From Clostridium sp. AT4 (lineage in GTDB: Bacteria; Bacillota; Clostridia; Lachnospirales; Lachnospiraceae): a DNA stretch of 64,000 bases. The notes under the pieces are model-generated. The model did not search any database, was not told the origin of the DNA, and worked only from the letters and a program-made list of their open reading frames with translations. The first letter of the stretch is position 1. Every line of letters starts with the position of its first letter. Shown one piece after another: positions 28,042-35,980 of this stretch. The stretch is from assembly GCF_001517625.2 (NCBI RefSeq), contig NZ_LN999827.1:17347-81346 (forward strand). Reading direction: 5' to 3'. The position numbers were made by a program, and so were the translations under genes.

Positions 28042-29493
28042 TTAATGTCTGTGCATAGAGAACTGATCCATGGGATATTTCTTCAGATTTTCCAGAATTC
28101 TTCTGTCATCTGCCTCTCCGATCAGCTGGTCTCTGGCCTTCTTTGCCTCTGTCTCACCCTTATGCTTGCTGGGGCCACCGACACAGCCCCCTGCGCAGAC
28201 CATGCCCTCGACAAAGTCCTCAGGCAGACGGCCTACCTTCATGAGAAGAAGCGCCTTTTTACACTCGGCTCCTCCGTTGCAGCGAAGTACCTTTGCGTCA
28301 AAGTTTTCTTCTCTCTCCTTCATGCACTCTAAAACAGCCGCCGTTACGCCTCCGCCGTTTCCAAAACGCTTTCCGAATACAGAGCCTTCCTGATACTCGT
28401 TCGTTGCAGGCTGCAGTTCTACGCCCTTGGCGCGCATCATGGCGCGGATCTCTCCAAAGGTCATAACATAGTCTGCATTTCCCTCGATATTCAGATCCAG
28501 GCTCTCGCTCTTTTTCGCAATACACGGGCCGACAAATACTGTCACTACGTCATGGTCCTGGCTCTTTAACATTCTGGATACGGCGCACATGGGAGATACG
28601 GTCGTAGACATATTGTCAAGAAGCATCGGAAAATGCTGCTTGATCATATTTACAAAGGCAGGACAGCAGGAGGTCGTCATCTTCTTTCCCTCTTTGTAGG
28701 CCTCTGCCCACTCCTCTGCCTCATAAGCTGCCGTCATATCGCCGCCCAGAGCCACTTCAACCATGTCTGCAAAGCCCAGCTGCTTTAAAGCCACGCGCCA
28801 GCTCTCCATAGTGATATCCGAGCCGAACTGTCCTTCTGTCGCAGGCGCCACCATGGCGACTACCTTCTTTCCTGCCTTGATCAGACGGATCACGTCTACC
28901 ATAAAGGTCTTGGAACCAATGGCTCCGAACGGACAGCTGTGAATGCAGGCGCCACACTGGATGCACTTCTTTTCATCGATCACACAGATACCGTGCTCGT
29001 CATATGTAATCGCATCGACCGGACAGACCTTTTTGCAGGGGCGCTCCAGATGAGCGATCGCATTATACGGACAGGCCTGGGCGCACTTTCCGCACTCCTT
29101 GCACTTATTTGGATCAATATAGGCATGGTCGTGACCCATGGTGATGGCTCCAAAATTACAGGAATTCTGGCAGGCCTTTCCCATACACTTACGGCAGTTA
29201 TCCGTAACAATGTAGGACGCAATGGGACACTCCTCACAGGCTGCATTAATGACCTGAACCACATTGGCACTGTCTCTGCCTGTAGGGCACTTGCCCTCTG
29301 CCAGACGGACTCTCTGCTTAATGATCTCACGCTCTTTGTAGATACAGCAGCGGTAGCTGGCCTGAGGGCCGGGGATCATATCATAGGGGATCTCATCCCT
29401 TTTTTCCTCCAGATTTCCCTCCCATGCGGCTTTCGCGACCTCATAGAGCACGTCATGTTTCAGGCGCAGGATCGTTGCATCATTTGTTACCAT
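28042..29493 (-). CDS. [FeFe] hydrogenase, group B (monomeric, ferredoxin-type)
   Basis: Cytoplasmic hydrogenase thought to couple to ferredoxin. 483 residues. The N-terminal third has several Cys clusters (CEECPIASYIVTDNC, CRKCMGKACQNSC, CKECGKCAQACP, CIQCGACIHSCP). H-cluster signatures are L1 TSCCPAF, L2 VGPCIAKK and L3 CAGGCVGGP, the group B form, where group A has TSCSPGW. ATG 29493 has GGAGG nine bases upstream. It is the last gene of an operon with the sensory hydrogenase and the SpoIIE-type phosphatase, so its expression may follow the H2 signal. Confidence 0.92.
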   Translation of the reverse strand: MVTNDATILRLKHDVLYEVAKAAWEGNLEEKRDEIPYDMIPGPQASYRCCIYKEREIIKQRVRLAEGKCPTGRDSANVVQVINAACEECPIASYIVTDNCRKCMGKACQNSCNFGAITMGHDHAYIDPNKCKECGKCAQACPYNAIAHLERPCKKVCPVDAITYDEHGICVIDEKKCIQCGACIHSCPFGAIGSKTFMVDVIRLIKAGKKVVAMVAPATEGQFGSDITMESWRVALKQLGFADMVEVALGGDMTAAYEAEEWAEAYKEGKKMTTSCCPAFVNMIKQHFPMLLDNMSTTVSPMCAVSRMLKSQDHDVVTVFVGPCIAKKSESLDLNIEGNADYVMTFGEIRAMMRAKGVELQPATNEYQEGSVFGKRFGNGGGVTAAVLECMKEREENFDAKVLRCNGGAECKKALLLMKVGRLPEDFVEGMVCAGGCVGGPSKHKGETEAKKARDQLIGEADDRRILENLKKYPMDQFSMHRH

Positions 29494-29587
29494 TTTTCAT
29501 TTCCTCCATTCATAATCCCGGACGCCTGTTTTAAGCGCCCGGACAGCAAATATATATCTTGGAAGGCCCAAAGGGCCCATTGCCAAC

Positions 29588-30766
29588 TTAATAATAGGTG
29601 ATAACCACCTTTTTTCCCATATCCTCGATCAGATGGCGCAGCTGCTCCACCAGATTCTGACGGATTCCCAGATCGAACGGAAGGCCCGGATTCTGATAGG
29701 CACTGTTGACGGCCTTTCCCACATACAGATGAACCTCCGTACAGTCCTCGATCAGGATCTTTGCCACCATGGAGCCGCCATTGGGCTTATCCAGTTCCTC
29801 AAAAAAATCCTCCGATACGGTTTCATTCTTTACATACCGCCGCAAAAGCTGCAGCACGCGGTTCAGCGTAAGGACGCCTTCTGTCACCAGATCTACCCCG
29901 TCCATATAGGCAATGGGCGGAATCTCCGGATCCACATAGTCCAGCGATACATCCAGCTTCCGGTTCAGAACCCGTGACACAATGGTAGCGCTGGTGCCGC
30001 CGCATACAATGGTCGTGGCATTGGGATCGGACATAAAATCCTCTACCATGGCTGTATCATCCTCTGGATTTCGGGCCGGACCAGTCATCAGATGAACCGG
30101 CTTGCTGTTTATGATGCGCATACAGGCCACTGTGGTATCGTCTCCCGGATGAAACTGGTACAGCTCATCACAGGCACGGCTGATGGATGCAGCCAGACGC
30201 ATGGCGGAAACGGTGATCTGATACTGGCGCACCGCATAGTCCGCTATATCCTTCCACAGCCAGCCAAAGTTTAAAAGATCGCCAACTCCCGCATGAATGG
30301 TGCCGTCGCTCATAAGGATCAGAGCGTCTCCCTTCTGCACCTTAAAGCGGTATTCATTGATCCGTTTTCCCTGAAGTTCCCGGATATTCTGAGGAATTTC
30401 CATCAGCTTTCCGTCCCGGATAAAGATGCAGCCCGGATTGTCATACTCCACCAGATAGGCATCTCCATTATGGAAAACCTGCAAAATACTGAAGGTAGAG
30501 TAGGCCACCTGGCGCACCTGGCAGATCGGAAGGGTCTCACTGATGGTATCCACACATTCCTCCAGAGTAGCCCCGTTTAAAAACATGGTTCCCAGGATTT
30601 TTGAGGTAAGCGTGGATAAAATATTGGCTTTGACCCCGCTTCCCATACCGTCGGCCAGAATCATAATATTGGAATCCTCTGTCTGAAGAATTTCCACCTT
30701 GTCGCCGCAGAGGATCTCACTGTACTTGTTCAGGCTTTTGTAAGCAACATCTACCGTTATCTCCAT
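29588..30766 (-). CDS. SpoIIE-type PP2C phosphatase linked to sensory hydrogenase
   Basis: Ser/Thr phosphatase of the SpoIIE/RsbU class, 392 residues, with metal-binding Asp motifs (MILADGMGSGVKA, LILMSDG, HPGDDTTVACM). It has no membrane helices, unlike the sporulation protein SpoIIE. The C-terminal 150 residues (after about 240) are a separate region with a Gly-rich IVCGGTSAT. The gene starts 3 bp after the group C hydrogenase stop behind GGGAGG. Group C [FeFe] hydrogenases are commonly found beside such phosphatases and are proposed H2 sensors; output to a regulator is inferred. Confidence 0.88.
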   Translation of the reverse strand: MEITVDVAYKSLNKYSEILCGDKVEILQTEDSNIMILADGMGSGVKANILSTLTSKILGTMFLNGATLEECVDTISETLPICQVRQVAYSTFSILQVFHNGDAYLVEYDNPGCIFIRDGKLMEIPQNIRELQGKRINEYRFKVQKGDALILMSDGTIHAGVGDLLNFGWLWKDIADYAVRQYQITVSAMRLAASISRACDELYQFHPGDDTTVACMRIINSKPVHLMTGPARNPEDDTAMVEDFMSDPNATTIVCGGTSATIVSRVLNRKLDVSLDYVDPEIPPIAYMDGVDLVTEGVLTLNRVLQLLRRYVKNETVSEDFFEELDKPNGGSMVAKILIEDCTEVHLYVGKAVNSAYQNPGLPFDLGIRQNLVEQLRHLIEDMGKKVVITYY

Positions 30767-30769
30767 GCG

Positions 30770-32773
30770 CTACCTCCCAAAGCCCGGAGGCTTAGGCCGG
30801 ATGCTCCCCAGATGGACATAGCCCGCCGGCTTCTCTGCCGTTTCAGAGCTGTCCGCCTTGGAGGCGGATGCTCCCGATGCTCCCGGCCGTATACCCGTCG
30901 CTCCTGAAATGACAGCCTGTGCTCCTGCCTGCCTTGGAGCACCGCCTCCCAGGGAATCCCTTGTCATCACACCGCTTAGGGGAACTGCCCCGCTTCCCAT
31001 ATGGACATTTCCCACAGGCGATTCCATTTCATCCTCCTCATGGAGAGAGGAATCGTCTAACAGAGAACGGCACAGTTTGCTTAAGGTGGTTTTTGTTTCC
31101 GCCGTTGTTTCTCCCAGAAGGCCTGCAATCTCCTGAGCCACCATCATCTGCTTGTGGATTACCTTCTGAGCCAGATCAATGGTTTCCAGCTTCTTCTCAT
31201 AATCCTCCTGAGCCAGTTCCTCCTCACGGGTGATATCAATAAAGGTAGCAAGCACTGCATTTTCCTTTTCTATGTATACAATGTTCTGGAGTGTGGACAA
31301 ATGGTACTCCGGATAGCTGACCCGCTTTCCATGGATATTCTGATGGGTATCGAATACCCACTGGAAATCCACCGGATCAATAAATTCATACAGATACATC
31401 TCAAGAGCCTCTGAGCGTGTCTTTCCAAAGTATTTCTCTCCCACATCGGAATACTCTAAAATCCGCATATCCGGCCCTACAATGAGCACAATATTGGGAG
31501 AAGTTTCCATTACCAGATTAGACATGGATTCTGCCTTTTCATGCATATAGGGAATGCACATGGAAACCTCTGCCTTGTGCTGGAATACGGCGATTGCCTT
31601 TTCCCGACAGGTAGGATAACCGCAGGCCCCGCAGTTTAACTCATCCTCCGGCTTAAATTTATTCGTCATGCGCAGGATCTGGCGGATCTGCTCCTCCGTC
31701 GGCATAGGATCTTTGGGCGAACGGTCTAAAAACTCTTTTCTGAAAGAAACTGCCTCAACCGCATGCTCCATCTGGGAACGGTCGGCCGGCTCCCTGCAGA
31801 TCCGTTCCTCCATATCCAGCTTTACTTTAAAGCGTGAAATAAACTCCTCATCATCCACCGTCGGCCCCTTAATACAGCCGCCGGCGCACATATTCATTTC
31901 AATAAAGCACCCTTTGATCTCTCCCCTGGCCATGCTCCTGCACAGGTCAATACAGTTTGTCTCCCCATGGACATAGAACTTGCGGTAGCCGTCTCCCCTG
32001 CTTTCTTCCTCAGCCAGTACCGAATTTACCACTCCGTTTGTAACAGGATACAGGCGGTTTACCTTGGGATCAAAGGCCGTAAAGGGCATATCCTCACAAT
32101 CCTCAATGGAAATTTCCTCCTGATCCAGCCATTTTTTCATATCCCGGAAATTCAAGACCGCATCAATGCAGTTATCATGGCGAGGATCGTTTGCCTCCTT
32201 CTTTTTTGCAATACAGGGGCCTAAAAATACTATCTTCACCTCACGCCCCAGTTCTTCCTTTAAAATGCGTCCGTGGGCGATCATGGGAGATACCACCGGC
32301 GCAAGGTATTTTACCAGCTCCGGATAGTAAATCTCGATCAGGTCATTGACACTGGGGCAGCAGGTGGTAATGATATTTTCCATCTGATGCTCCTTAAGCA
32401 GTCTGGCATACTCTGCCGTCACATAGGCAGCGCCCTCGGATGTTTCCCTCACATCCTCAAACCCCAGACGGATCAGTGCCCCACGGACCTGGCCGATGGT
32501 CTTATATTTTAACAGACCCATATAAGAGGGTGCAATGGAAACCACTACCCTCTCGCCGGCTGCGATCCAGCCCTTCACCAGCTCCAGATCGCTTCTGAGC
32601 GTCTTTGCAGACTGCGGACATATCTTCAGGCAGTGGCCGCAGAGAATACATTTATCAGGCATGATCACGGCTCGTCCATCCTTGACCTGGATGGCCTTTA
32701 CCTCGCAGTAGCGGACGCATTTATAGCAGTGCTTACATTTTGTGGCCTTGAAATCAATGATTTCCATGCCCAT
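30770..32773 (-). CDS. Group C [FeFe] hydrogenase with PAS domain (putative H2 sensor)
   Basis: 667 residues. Two 4Fe-4S clusters (CKHCYKCVRYC, CILCGHCLKIC) lead into the H-cluster domain with L1 TTCCPS, L2 LGPCIAKKKE and L3 MCAGGCIKGP. A further four-Cys cluster (CGACGYPTC...C) at about 390-415 precedes a PAS domain (about 428-545) and a short helical segment. This order is that of the sensory group (HydS). The last 90 residues are a Gly/Ala/Ser-rich tail with a repeated short motif. There is no kinase domain, so the signal probably passes to the phosphatase encoded next. ATG 32773 has AAGGGAG nine bases upstream. Confidence 0.9.
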   Translation of the reverse strand: MGMEIIDFKATKCKHCYKCVRYCEVKAIQVKDGRAVIMPDKCILCGHCLKICPQSAKTLRSDLELVKGWIAAGERVVVSIAPSYMGLLKYKTIGQVRGALIRLGFEDVRETSEGAAYVTAEYARLLKEHQMENIITTCCPSVNDLIEIYYPELVKYLAPVVSPMIAHGRILKEELGREVKIVFLGPCIAKKKEANDPRHDNCIDAVLNFRDMKKWLDQEEISIEDCEDMPFTAFDPKVNRLYPVTNGVVNSVLAEEESRGDGYRKFYVHGETNCIDLCRSMARGEIKGCFIEMNMCAGGCIKGPTVDDEEFISRFKVKLDMEERICREPADRSQMEHAVEAVSFRKEFLDRSPKDPMPTEEQIRQILRMTNKFKPEDELNCGACGYPTCREKAIAVFQHKAEVSMCIPYMHEKAESMSNLVMETSPNIVLIVGPDMRILEYSDVGEKYFGKTRSEALEMYLYEFIDPVDFQWVFDTHQNIHGKRVSYPEYHLSTLQNIVYIEKENAVLATFIDITREEELAQEDYEKKLETIDLAQKVIHKQMMVAQEIAGLLGETTAETKTTLSKLCRSLLDDSSLHEEDEMESPVGNVHMGSGAVPLSGVMTRDSLGGGAPRQAGAQAVISGATGIRPGASGASASKADSSETAEKPAGYVHLGSIRPKPPGFGR

Positions 32774-32775
32774 AA

Positions 32776-33015
32776 TCACAGTCTCCCTTTGATCTCGTTT
32801 TCAAAAAACGCTTCTGTGTCCTCCGGCTTCAATGAATATAACTCTCCGTCCACAGTCACACATACGCCGTGGTCGCAGTTTCCGGAGCAGAAAGCTCCGT
32901 TTAAGTCAACCTGTTCCGACAGGCCGTTTTCATTTACAAGCTTCTGAAGCTTTTCAATAATCTCTCTGGAACCCTTTAAATGGCAGGCGCTTCCAATACA
33001 TATTGTTACTTTCAT
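32776..33015 (-). CDS. Thioredoxin-like 2Fe-2S ferredoxin (NuoE C-terminal type)
   Basis: 79-residue one-domain electron carrier. The pattern C-x4-C (CIGSAC) followed by C-x3-C (CSGNC) is that of the thioredoxin-like 2Fe-2S fold found in NuoE and hydrogenase small subunits. First gene of the hydrogenase operon; its TGA lies 2 bp before the hydrogenase ATG. ATG 33015 is preferred; a GTG two codons upstream is closer to the GGAGG and is an alternative. Confidence 0.85.
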   Translation of the reverse strand: MKVTICIGSACHLKGSREIIEKLQKLVNENGLSEQVDLNGAFCSGNCDHGVCVTVDGELYSLKPEDTEAFFENEIKGRL

Positions 33016-33098
33016 TTTCACTTCACCCTCCGTTATTCGTTTCACTCTGTCTGTATGTTCTTTATCCTTTATACAGGGGTCTCCCCACATGTAATGCC

Positions 33099-33127
33099 AT
33101 TATCTCATATTGTCATATTTTTATCAA
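33099..33127 (-). promoter_or_regulatory. Promoter of the sensory hydrogenase operon
   Basis: TTGATA (33122-33127), 17-bp spacer, GATAAT (33099-33104) with a TG one base upstream of the -10. A small GGGG-AGA-CCCC stem-loop lies in the leader. Confidence 0.65.
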
Positions 33128-33171
33128 TAATATTTCTGCAAAAACAAAGGTTTTCCGATGGAAAAGTGTGG

Positions 33172-33177
33172 TATACT
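33172..33177 (+). promoter_or_regulatory. Extended -10 promoter of the patatin gene
   Basis: TGGTATACT, an extended -10 (TG-N-TATACT), about 70 bp before the start codon; the -35 is poor. Confidence 0.5.
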
Positions 33178-33245
33178 GGATATATTTCAAACGATATGCC
33201 TGCCGGACAGAACCGCCCGGCAAAGCCAAATGGAGGAATCAGAAA

Positions 33246-34103
33246 ATGGAACAAAAGACAGGACTTGTGCTGGAAGGCGGCGGAATGCGCGGGATCTATA
33301 CAGCCGGCGTGCTGGATCTCTTTATGGATCAGGGAGTAACCTTTGACGGAGTGATCGGAGTATCCGCAGGAGCCATCCACGGCTGCAGCTTTCTTTCCGG
33401 ACAGCGCGGGCGGAACATCCGATATTATAAAAAATACTGTCAGGATCCTCGCTTTATGAGCGTTAGAAACCTTATCCTCACCGGAGACATCGCAGGAGAA
33501 CGGTTCTGCTACCACACGCTGCCGGAAAAGCTGGATCCTTATGACTATACAGCCTTTAACAATAATCCGGCCGAATTTTATGTAGGCTGCAGCAATGTAG
33601 AAACAGGAAAACCGGAGTATCTGCATCTGACCGACATGAAACAGCAGATCGACTATCTGCGGGCCTCTGCATCACTGCCTCTGGTATCAAAAATCGTACA
33701 TACCGGAGGGAAAAAGCTGTTAGACGGCGGCTGTACGGACAGCATCCCGGTAAAAGCCTTTATGGAGCTTGGATACCCAAGGAATGTTGTTGTCCTTACC
33801 CGCCACAGGGGTTACCGGAAAAAAGCAGAGGGAACCCGGCTTACCGAACTGTGCTACCGCCATTATCCAGCCTTTGTAAAAACCATTAAAAACCGGCCAT
33901 CCGTGTACAACCGGACGCTGGATGAGATCGAGTCTCTGGAAAACAGCGGCCAGGCCTTTGTGATCCGCCCCAGCAGGCCTCTTACCATCGGACGAATGGA
34001 AAAGGATCCGCAAAAGCTTCAGCTTGTTTACGAGCTTGGGTATCAGGACGCAGCCAGATGCCTTTTAGACCTTTTATCCTGGAAACAGGGACCGGCCAGA
34101 TGA
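33246..34103 (+). CDS. Patatin-like phospholipase
   Basis: Cytoplasmic lipid acyl hydrolase, 285 residues, with the Ser-Asp dyad of the family: oxyanion loop GGGMRG (residues 11-16), nucleophile Ser40 in GVSAG, and catalytic Asp in LLDGGCTDS. The ATG at 33246 follows TGGAGG by nine bases; the frame runs back to 33003, but that stretch crosses the promoter region. It resembles bacterial YjjU-type patatins. It is monocistronic; the hydrogenase operon is divergent from it. Confidence 0.9.
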   Translation: MEQKTGLVLEGGGMRGIYTAGVLDLFMDQGVTFDGVIGVSAGAIHGCSFLSGQRGRNIRYYKKYCQDPRFMSVRNLILTGDIAGERFCYHTLPEKLDPYDYTAFNNNPAEFYVGCSNVETGKPEYLHLTDMKQQIDYLRASASLPLVSKIVHTGGKKLLDGGCTDSIPVKAFMELGYPRNVVVLTRHRGYRKKAEGTRLTELCYRHYPAFVKTIKNRPSVYNRTLDEIESLENSGQAFVIRPSRPLTIGRMEKDPQKLQLVYELGYQDAARCLLDLLSWKQGPAR

Positions 34104-34118
34104 CCGGTCCCTGTTTCC
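34081..34118 (+). terminator. Perfect hairpin around the patatin stop codon
   Basis: 15-bp arms GGAAACAGGGACCGG / CCGGTCCCTGTTTCC with an 8-nt loop that contains the TGA stop codon. There is no clear T tract after it on either strand, so it may be an mRNA 3' end stabiliser or a bidirectional barrier. Confidence 0.6.
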
Positions 34119-34144
34119 ATTCAGAAGTTTACCTGCTGCAAATT

Positions 34145-34531
34145 CTAATTGCAGCCGCCGCTGTCTCTTCCGCAGCAGCTTCCTTCTCTTTCACAGGTGC
34201 TCCCCTCTCTGCCATTCCGGCCCCAGACAGCATCATTCCAGCCCTGCCAGTACCCCCAGTTCCAGCCGTCGCGGTATCCCTGACGGTATGCCCGGCGTTC
34301 CCTGTCCGCTTCCTGTGTTCCGCCGCAGCCGCAGGAATCGGTCGTTCCGGTACCGCCAGACCCCGTATTGCAGTTTCGGCAGCCGCAGCAGCAGCCGGAA
34401 ATTCTGCATCCGCAGCCGCATCTGTTTTGGCATCCGCAGCCACATCTGTTTTGACATCCACAGCCAGAGCCATTTCCATTCTGTTCTGCATTTCTGCATC
34501 CATTATTACAACAGCATAAAAGACAACACAT
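34145..34531 (-). CDS. Cys/Gly-rich small protein, probable spore surface component
   Basis: 128 residues with about 24 cysteines, mostly in repeated CGCGCQNRC-type units (residues about 22-56), then a charged Trp/Tyr/Gly segment with WNWGYWQGWND and a Cys-containing end. I do not know a named family. Support for a real gene: AAAGGAG ten bases before ATG 34531, a sporulation-type -10 upstream, and its place head-to-head with cotJABC, whose CotJA also begins with a CSCGCGC stretch. Overlapping frames on both strands are low-complexity artefacts of the repeats. Metal binding or disulfide cross-linking in the coat is inferred. Confidence 0.7.
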   Translation of the reverse strand: MCCLLCCCNNGCRNAEQNGNGSGCGCQNRCGCGCQNRCGCGCRISGCCCGCRNCNTGSGGTGTTDSCGCGGTQEADRERRAYRQGYRDGWNWGYWQGWNDAVWGRNGREGSTCEREGSCCGRDSGGCN

Positions 34532-34565
34532 AATCTCTACTCTCCTTTTTTAATTGGTTGTACCA

Positions 34566-34593
34566 TATCATATGGGACAGTGAGACAAAGTGT
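34566..34593 (-). promoter_or_regulatory. Candidate sigma-K/sigma-E promoter of the Cys-rich gene
   Basis: Minus strand CATATGATA matches the mother-cell sigma-K -10 form CATANNNTA, with AC dinucleotides 15 and 17 bp upstream, about 35 bp before the start codon. Confidence 0.5.
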
Positions 34594-34611
34594 TCCTGCG
34601 CAAAAACCGTC

Positions 34612-34638
34612 ACCTGTTATGTATCTCTTCATAAAATA
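34612..34638 (+). promoter_or_regulatory. Candidate sigma-K/sigma-E promoter of cotJABC
   Basis: AC (34612-34613), 16 bp, then CATAAAATA (34630-34638), matching the sigma-K pattern AC-N16/17-CATANNNTA; the -10 is also close to the sigma-E form. It lies 32 bp before the cotJA ATG. Confidence 0.55.
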
Positions 34639-34670
34639 ATAAAGAAAGAATAAAAAGGAGATTTCAAACA

Positions 34671-35087
34671 ATGGAAGCATATATGGATGCAAAAGCTTCA
34701 ACCTGCAGCTGCGGATGCGGATGCAGAAGCCGTGTCGTTCCCGGCGTATCAGACAGACCGGCCGCACAGCCGGAATATTCCGGACCATCCCCCCAGATGT
34801 GGCCCGGATGGGATATGAATCAGTCCCTTCCTTATGGGGAAGCCGGATATCCCCAGACAGGATATCCTCAGATAGGAACAAATATGAATCAGGGAAGTAC
34901 CGTATGGCCCATCGTGAACTGCCCGGATACCACAGCCGGTTATCTGGAGCAGCATCACCCCGTAGCTATGGCCTATGTACCGTGGCAGCAGTGGCAGACT
35001 GCCTATGCACCTGAACGCGGCCTCATGCAGGGAACCATCTTCCCTGACCTGGATCTTCCATTTAATTACGGGAGGTGCGGACGATGA
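34671..35087 (+). CDS. cotJA: Spore coat associated protein CotJA
   Basis: 138 residues. The conserved CotJA block is at the C-terminus (HHPVAMAYVPWQQW, GLMQGTIFPDLDLPF). The N-terminal half is longer than in Bacillus CotJA and holds a CSCGCGC stretch and Pro/Gly/Tyr-rich repeats (GYPQTGYPQIG). CotJA, B and C form an inner-coat complex in sporulating Firmicutes. AAAGGAG lies about 11 bases before ATG 34671. Confidence 0.9.
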   Translation: MEAYMDAKASTCSCGCGCRSRVVPGVSDRPAAQPEYSGPSPQMWPGWDMNQSLPYGEAGYPQTGYPQIGTNMNQGSTVWPIVNCPDTTAGYLEQHHPVAMAYVPWQQWQTAYAPERGLMQGTIFPDLDLPFNYGRCGR

Positions 35088-35356
35088 CAGAACATCTTCA
35101 GAACCCATCAAGAGGAGCCATGCTCCAGGCAGTAAACCAGACCAGCTTTGCCGTGGTGGAGGCCAATCTCTATCTGGACACTCATCCCTGTGATATGGAA
35201 GCTCTCTCCTATCTCAATCAGATGATGGAAGCCTACAAAAACGCAAAAGCCGCCTATGAGGCCCAGTTTGGCCCCTTAAATGCGGGCAATGTGACTGAAA
35301 ATGCCTACTGGACCTGGGTCAGTGATCCCTGGCCATGGGAAGGAGGGAATTTATAA
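35084..35356 (+). CDS. cotJB: Spore coat protein CotJB
   Basis: 90 residues with the CotJB core (FAVVEANLYLDTHPCD, AYEAQFGPL) and a Trp-rich end WTWVSDPWPWEGG. ATG 35084 overlaps the cotJA stop (ATGA) and has GGAGG eight bases upstream; a GTG at 35075 lies on that ribosome site and is rejected. Confidence 0.92.
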   Translation: MTEHLQNPSRGAMLQAVNQTSFAVVEANLYLDTHPCDMEALSYLNQMMEAYKNAKAAYEAQFGPLNAGNVTENAYWTWVSDPWPWEGGNL

Positions 35357-35973
35357 TGTGGATTTATGAAAAACGTCTCCAGTTTCCGGTAAATATTAAG
35401 GAGCCGAATGCCAAACTGGCGCAGTTTATTATGAGTCAGTACGGCGGCCCCGACGGCGAGATGGGCGCATCCATGCGCTATCTGTCCCAGCGCTACGCCA
35501 TGCCTTATAAAGAAGGCAAGGCTGTTTTGACCGATATCGGCACAGAGGAATTGGCACATCTGGAAATGATCGCCGCCATTGTCCATCAGCTGACCCGGAA
35601 CCTCACAGCCGAGCAGCTGGTAGAACAGGGCTTCGGACCCTATTATATTGACCATGCCACCGGAATCTGGCCTCAGGCCGCAGGCGGCATTCCCTTTAAT
35701 GCCTGCGAATTCCAGTCCAAGGGCGATGTGATCACAGACCTTCATGAAGATATGGCAGCAGAACAAAAAGCCCGGAGTACCTATGACAACATCCTCCGGG
35801 TAGTAACAGACTATGACGTATGCGAACCTATCAAGTTCCTGAGAGAACGTGAGATCGTCCATTACCAGCGGTTCGGTGAAACCCTCCGAATCACCCAGGA
35901 AAAACTGGACAGCCGCAATTTCTATGCCTTTAATCCGGCCTTTGATCCGGATCAGGCGCCCCAGCCCCGATAA
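35356..35973 (+). CDS. cotJC: Spore coat CotJC, manganese catalase family
   Basis: 205-residue four-helix di-manganese catalase fold; Glu and His ligands are visible in GTEELAHLEM, DLHEDMAAEQKAR and REREIVHYQRF. It is the largest CotJ protein, presumed to protect the spore or build the coat. The ATG at 35356 shares one base with the cotJB stop (TAATG) and follows GGAAGGAGG; the ATG at 35335 is upstream of that site. Confidence 0.93.
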   Translation: MWIYEKRLQFPVNIKEPNAKLAQFIMSQYGGPDGEMGASMRYLSQRYAMPYKEGKAVLTDIGTEELAHLEMIAAIVHQLTRNLTAEQLVEQGFGPYYIDHATGIWPQAAGGIPFNACEFQSKGDVITDLHEDMAAEQKARSTYDNILRVVTDYDVCEPIKFLREREIVHYQRFGETLRITQEKLDSRNFYAFNPAFDPDQAPQPR

Positions 35974-35980
35974 ACAGCCC

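Noticed and set aside
33003..33245. N-terminal extension of the patatin protein
   Set aside because: It crosses both promoters and the divergent region; TGGAGG at the right distance supports the ATG at 33246.
34058..34519. Plus-strand Ala/Ser-rich frame and the minus frame 34129-34503 over the Cys-rich gene
   Set aside because: Both are alternative frames of the repetitive GC-rich DNA; only 34145-34531 minus has a ribosome site and a sporulation-type promoter.
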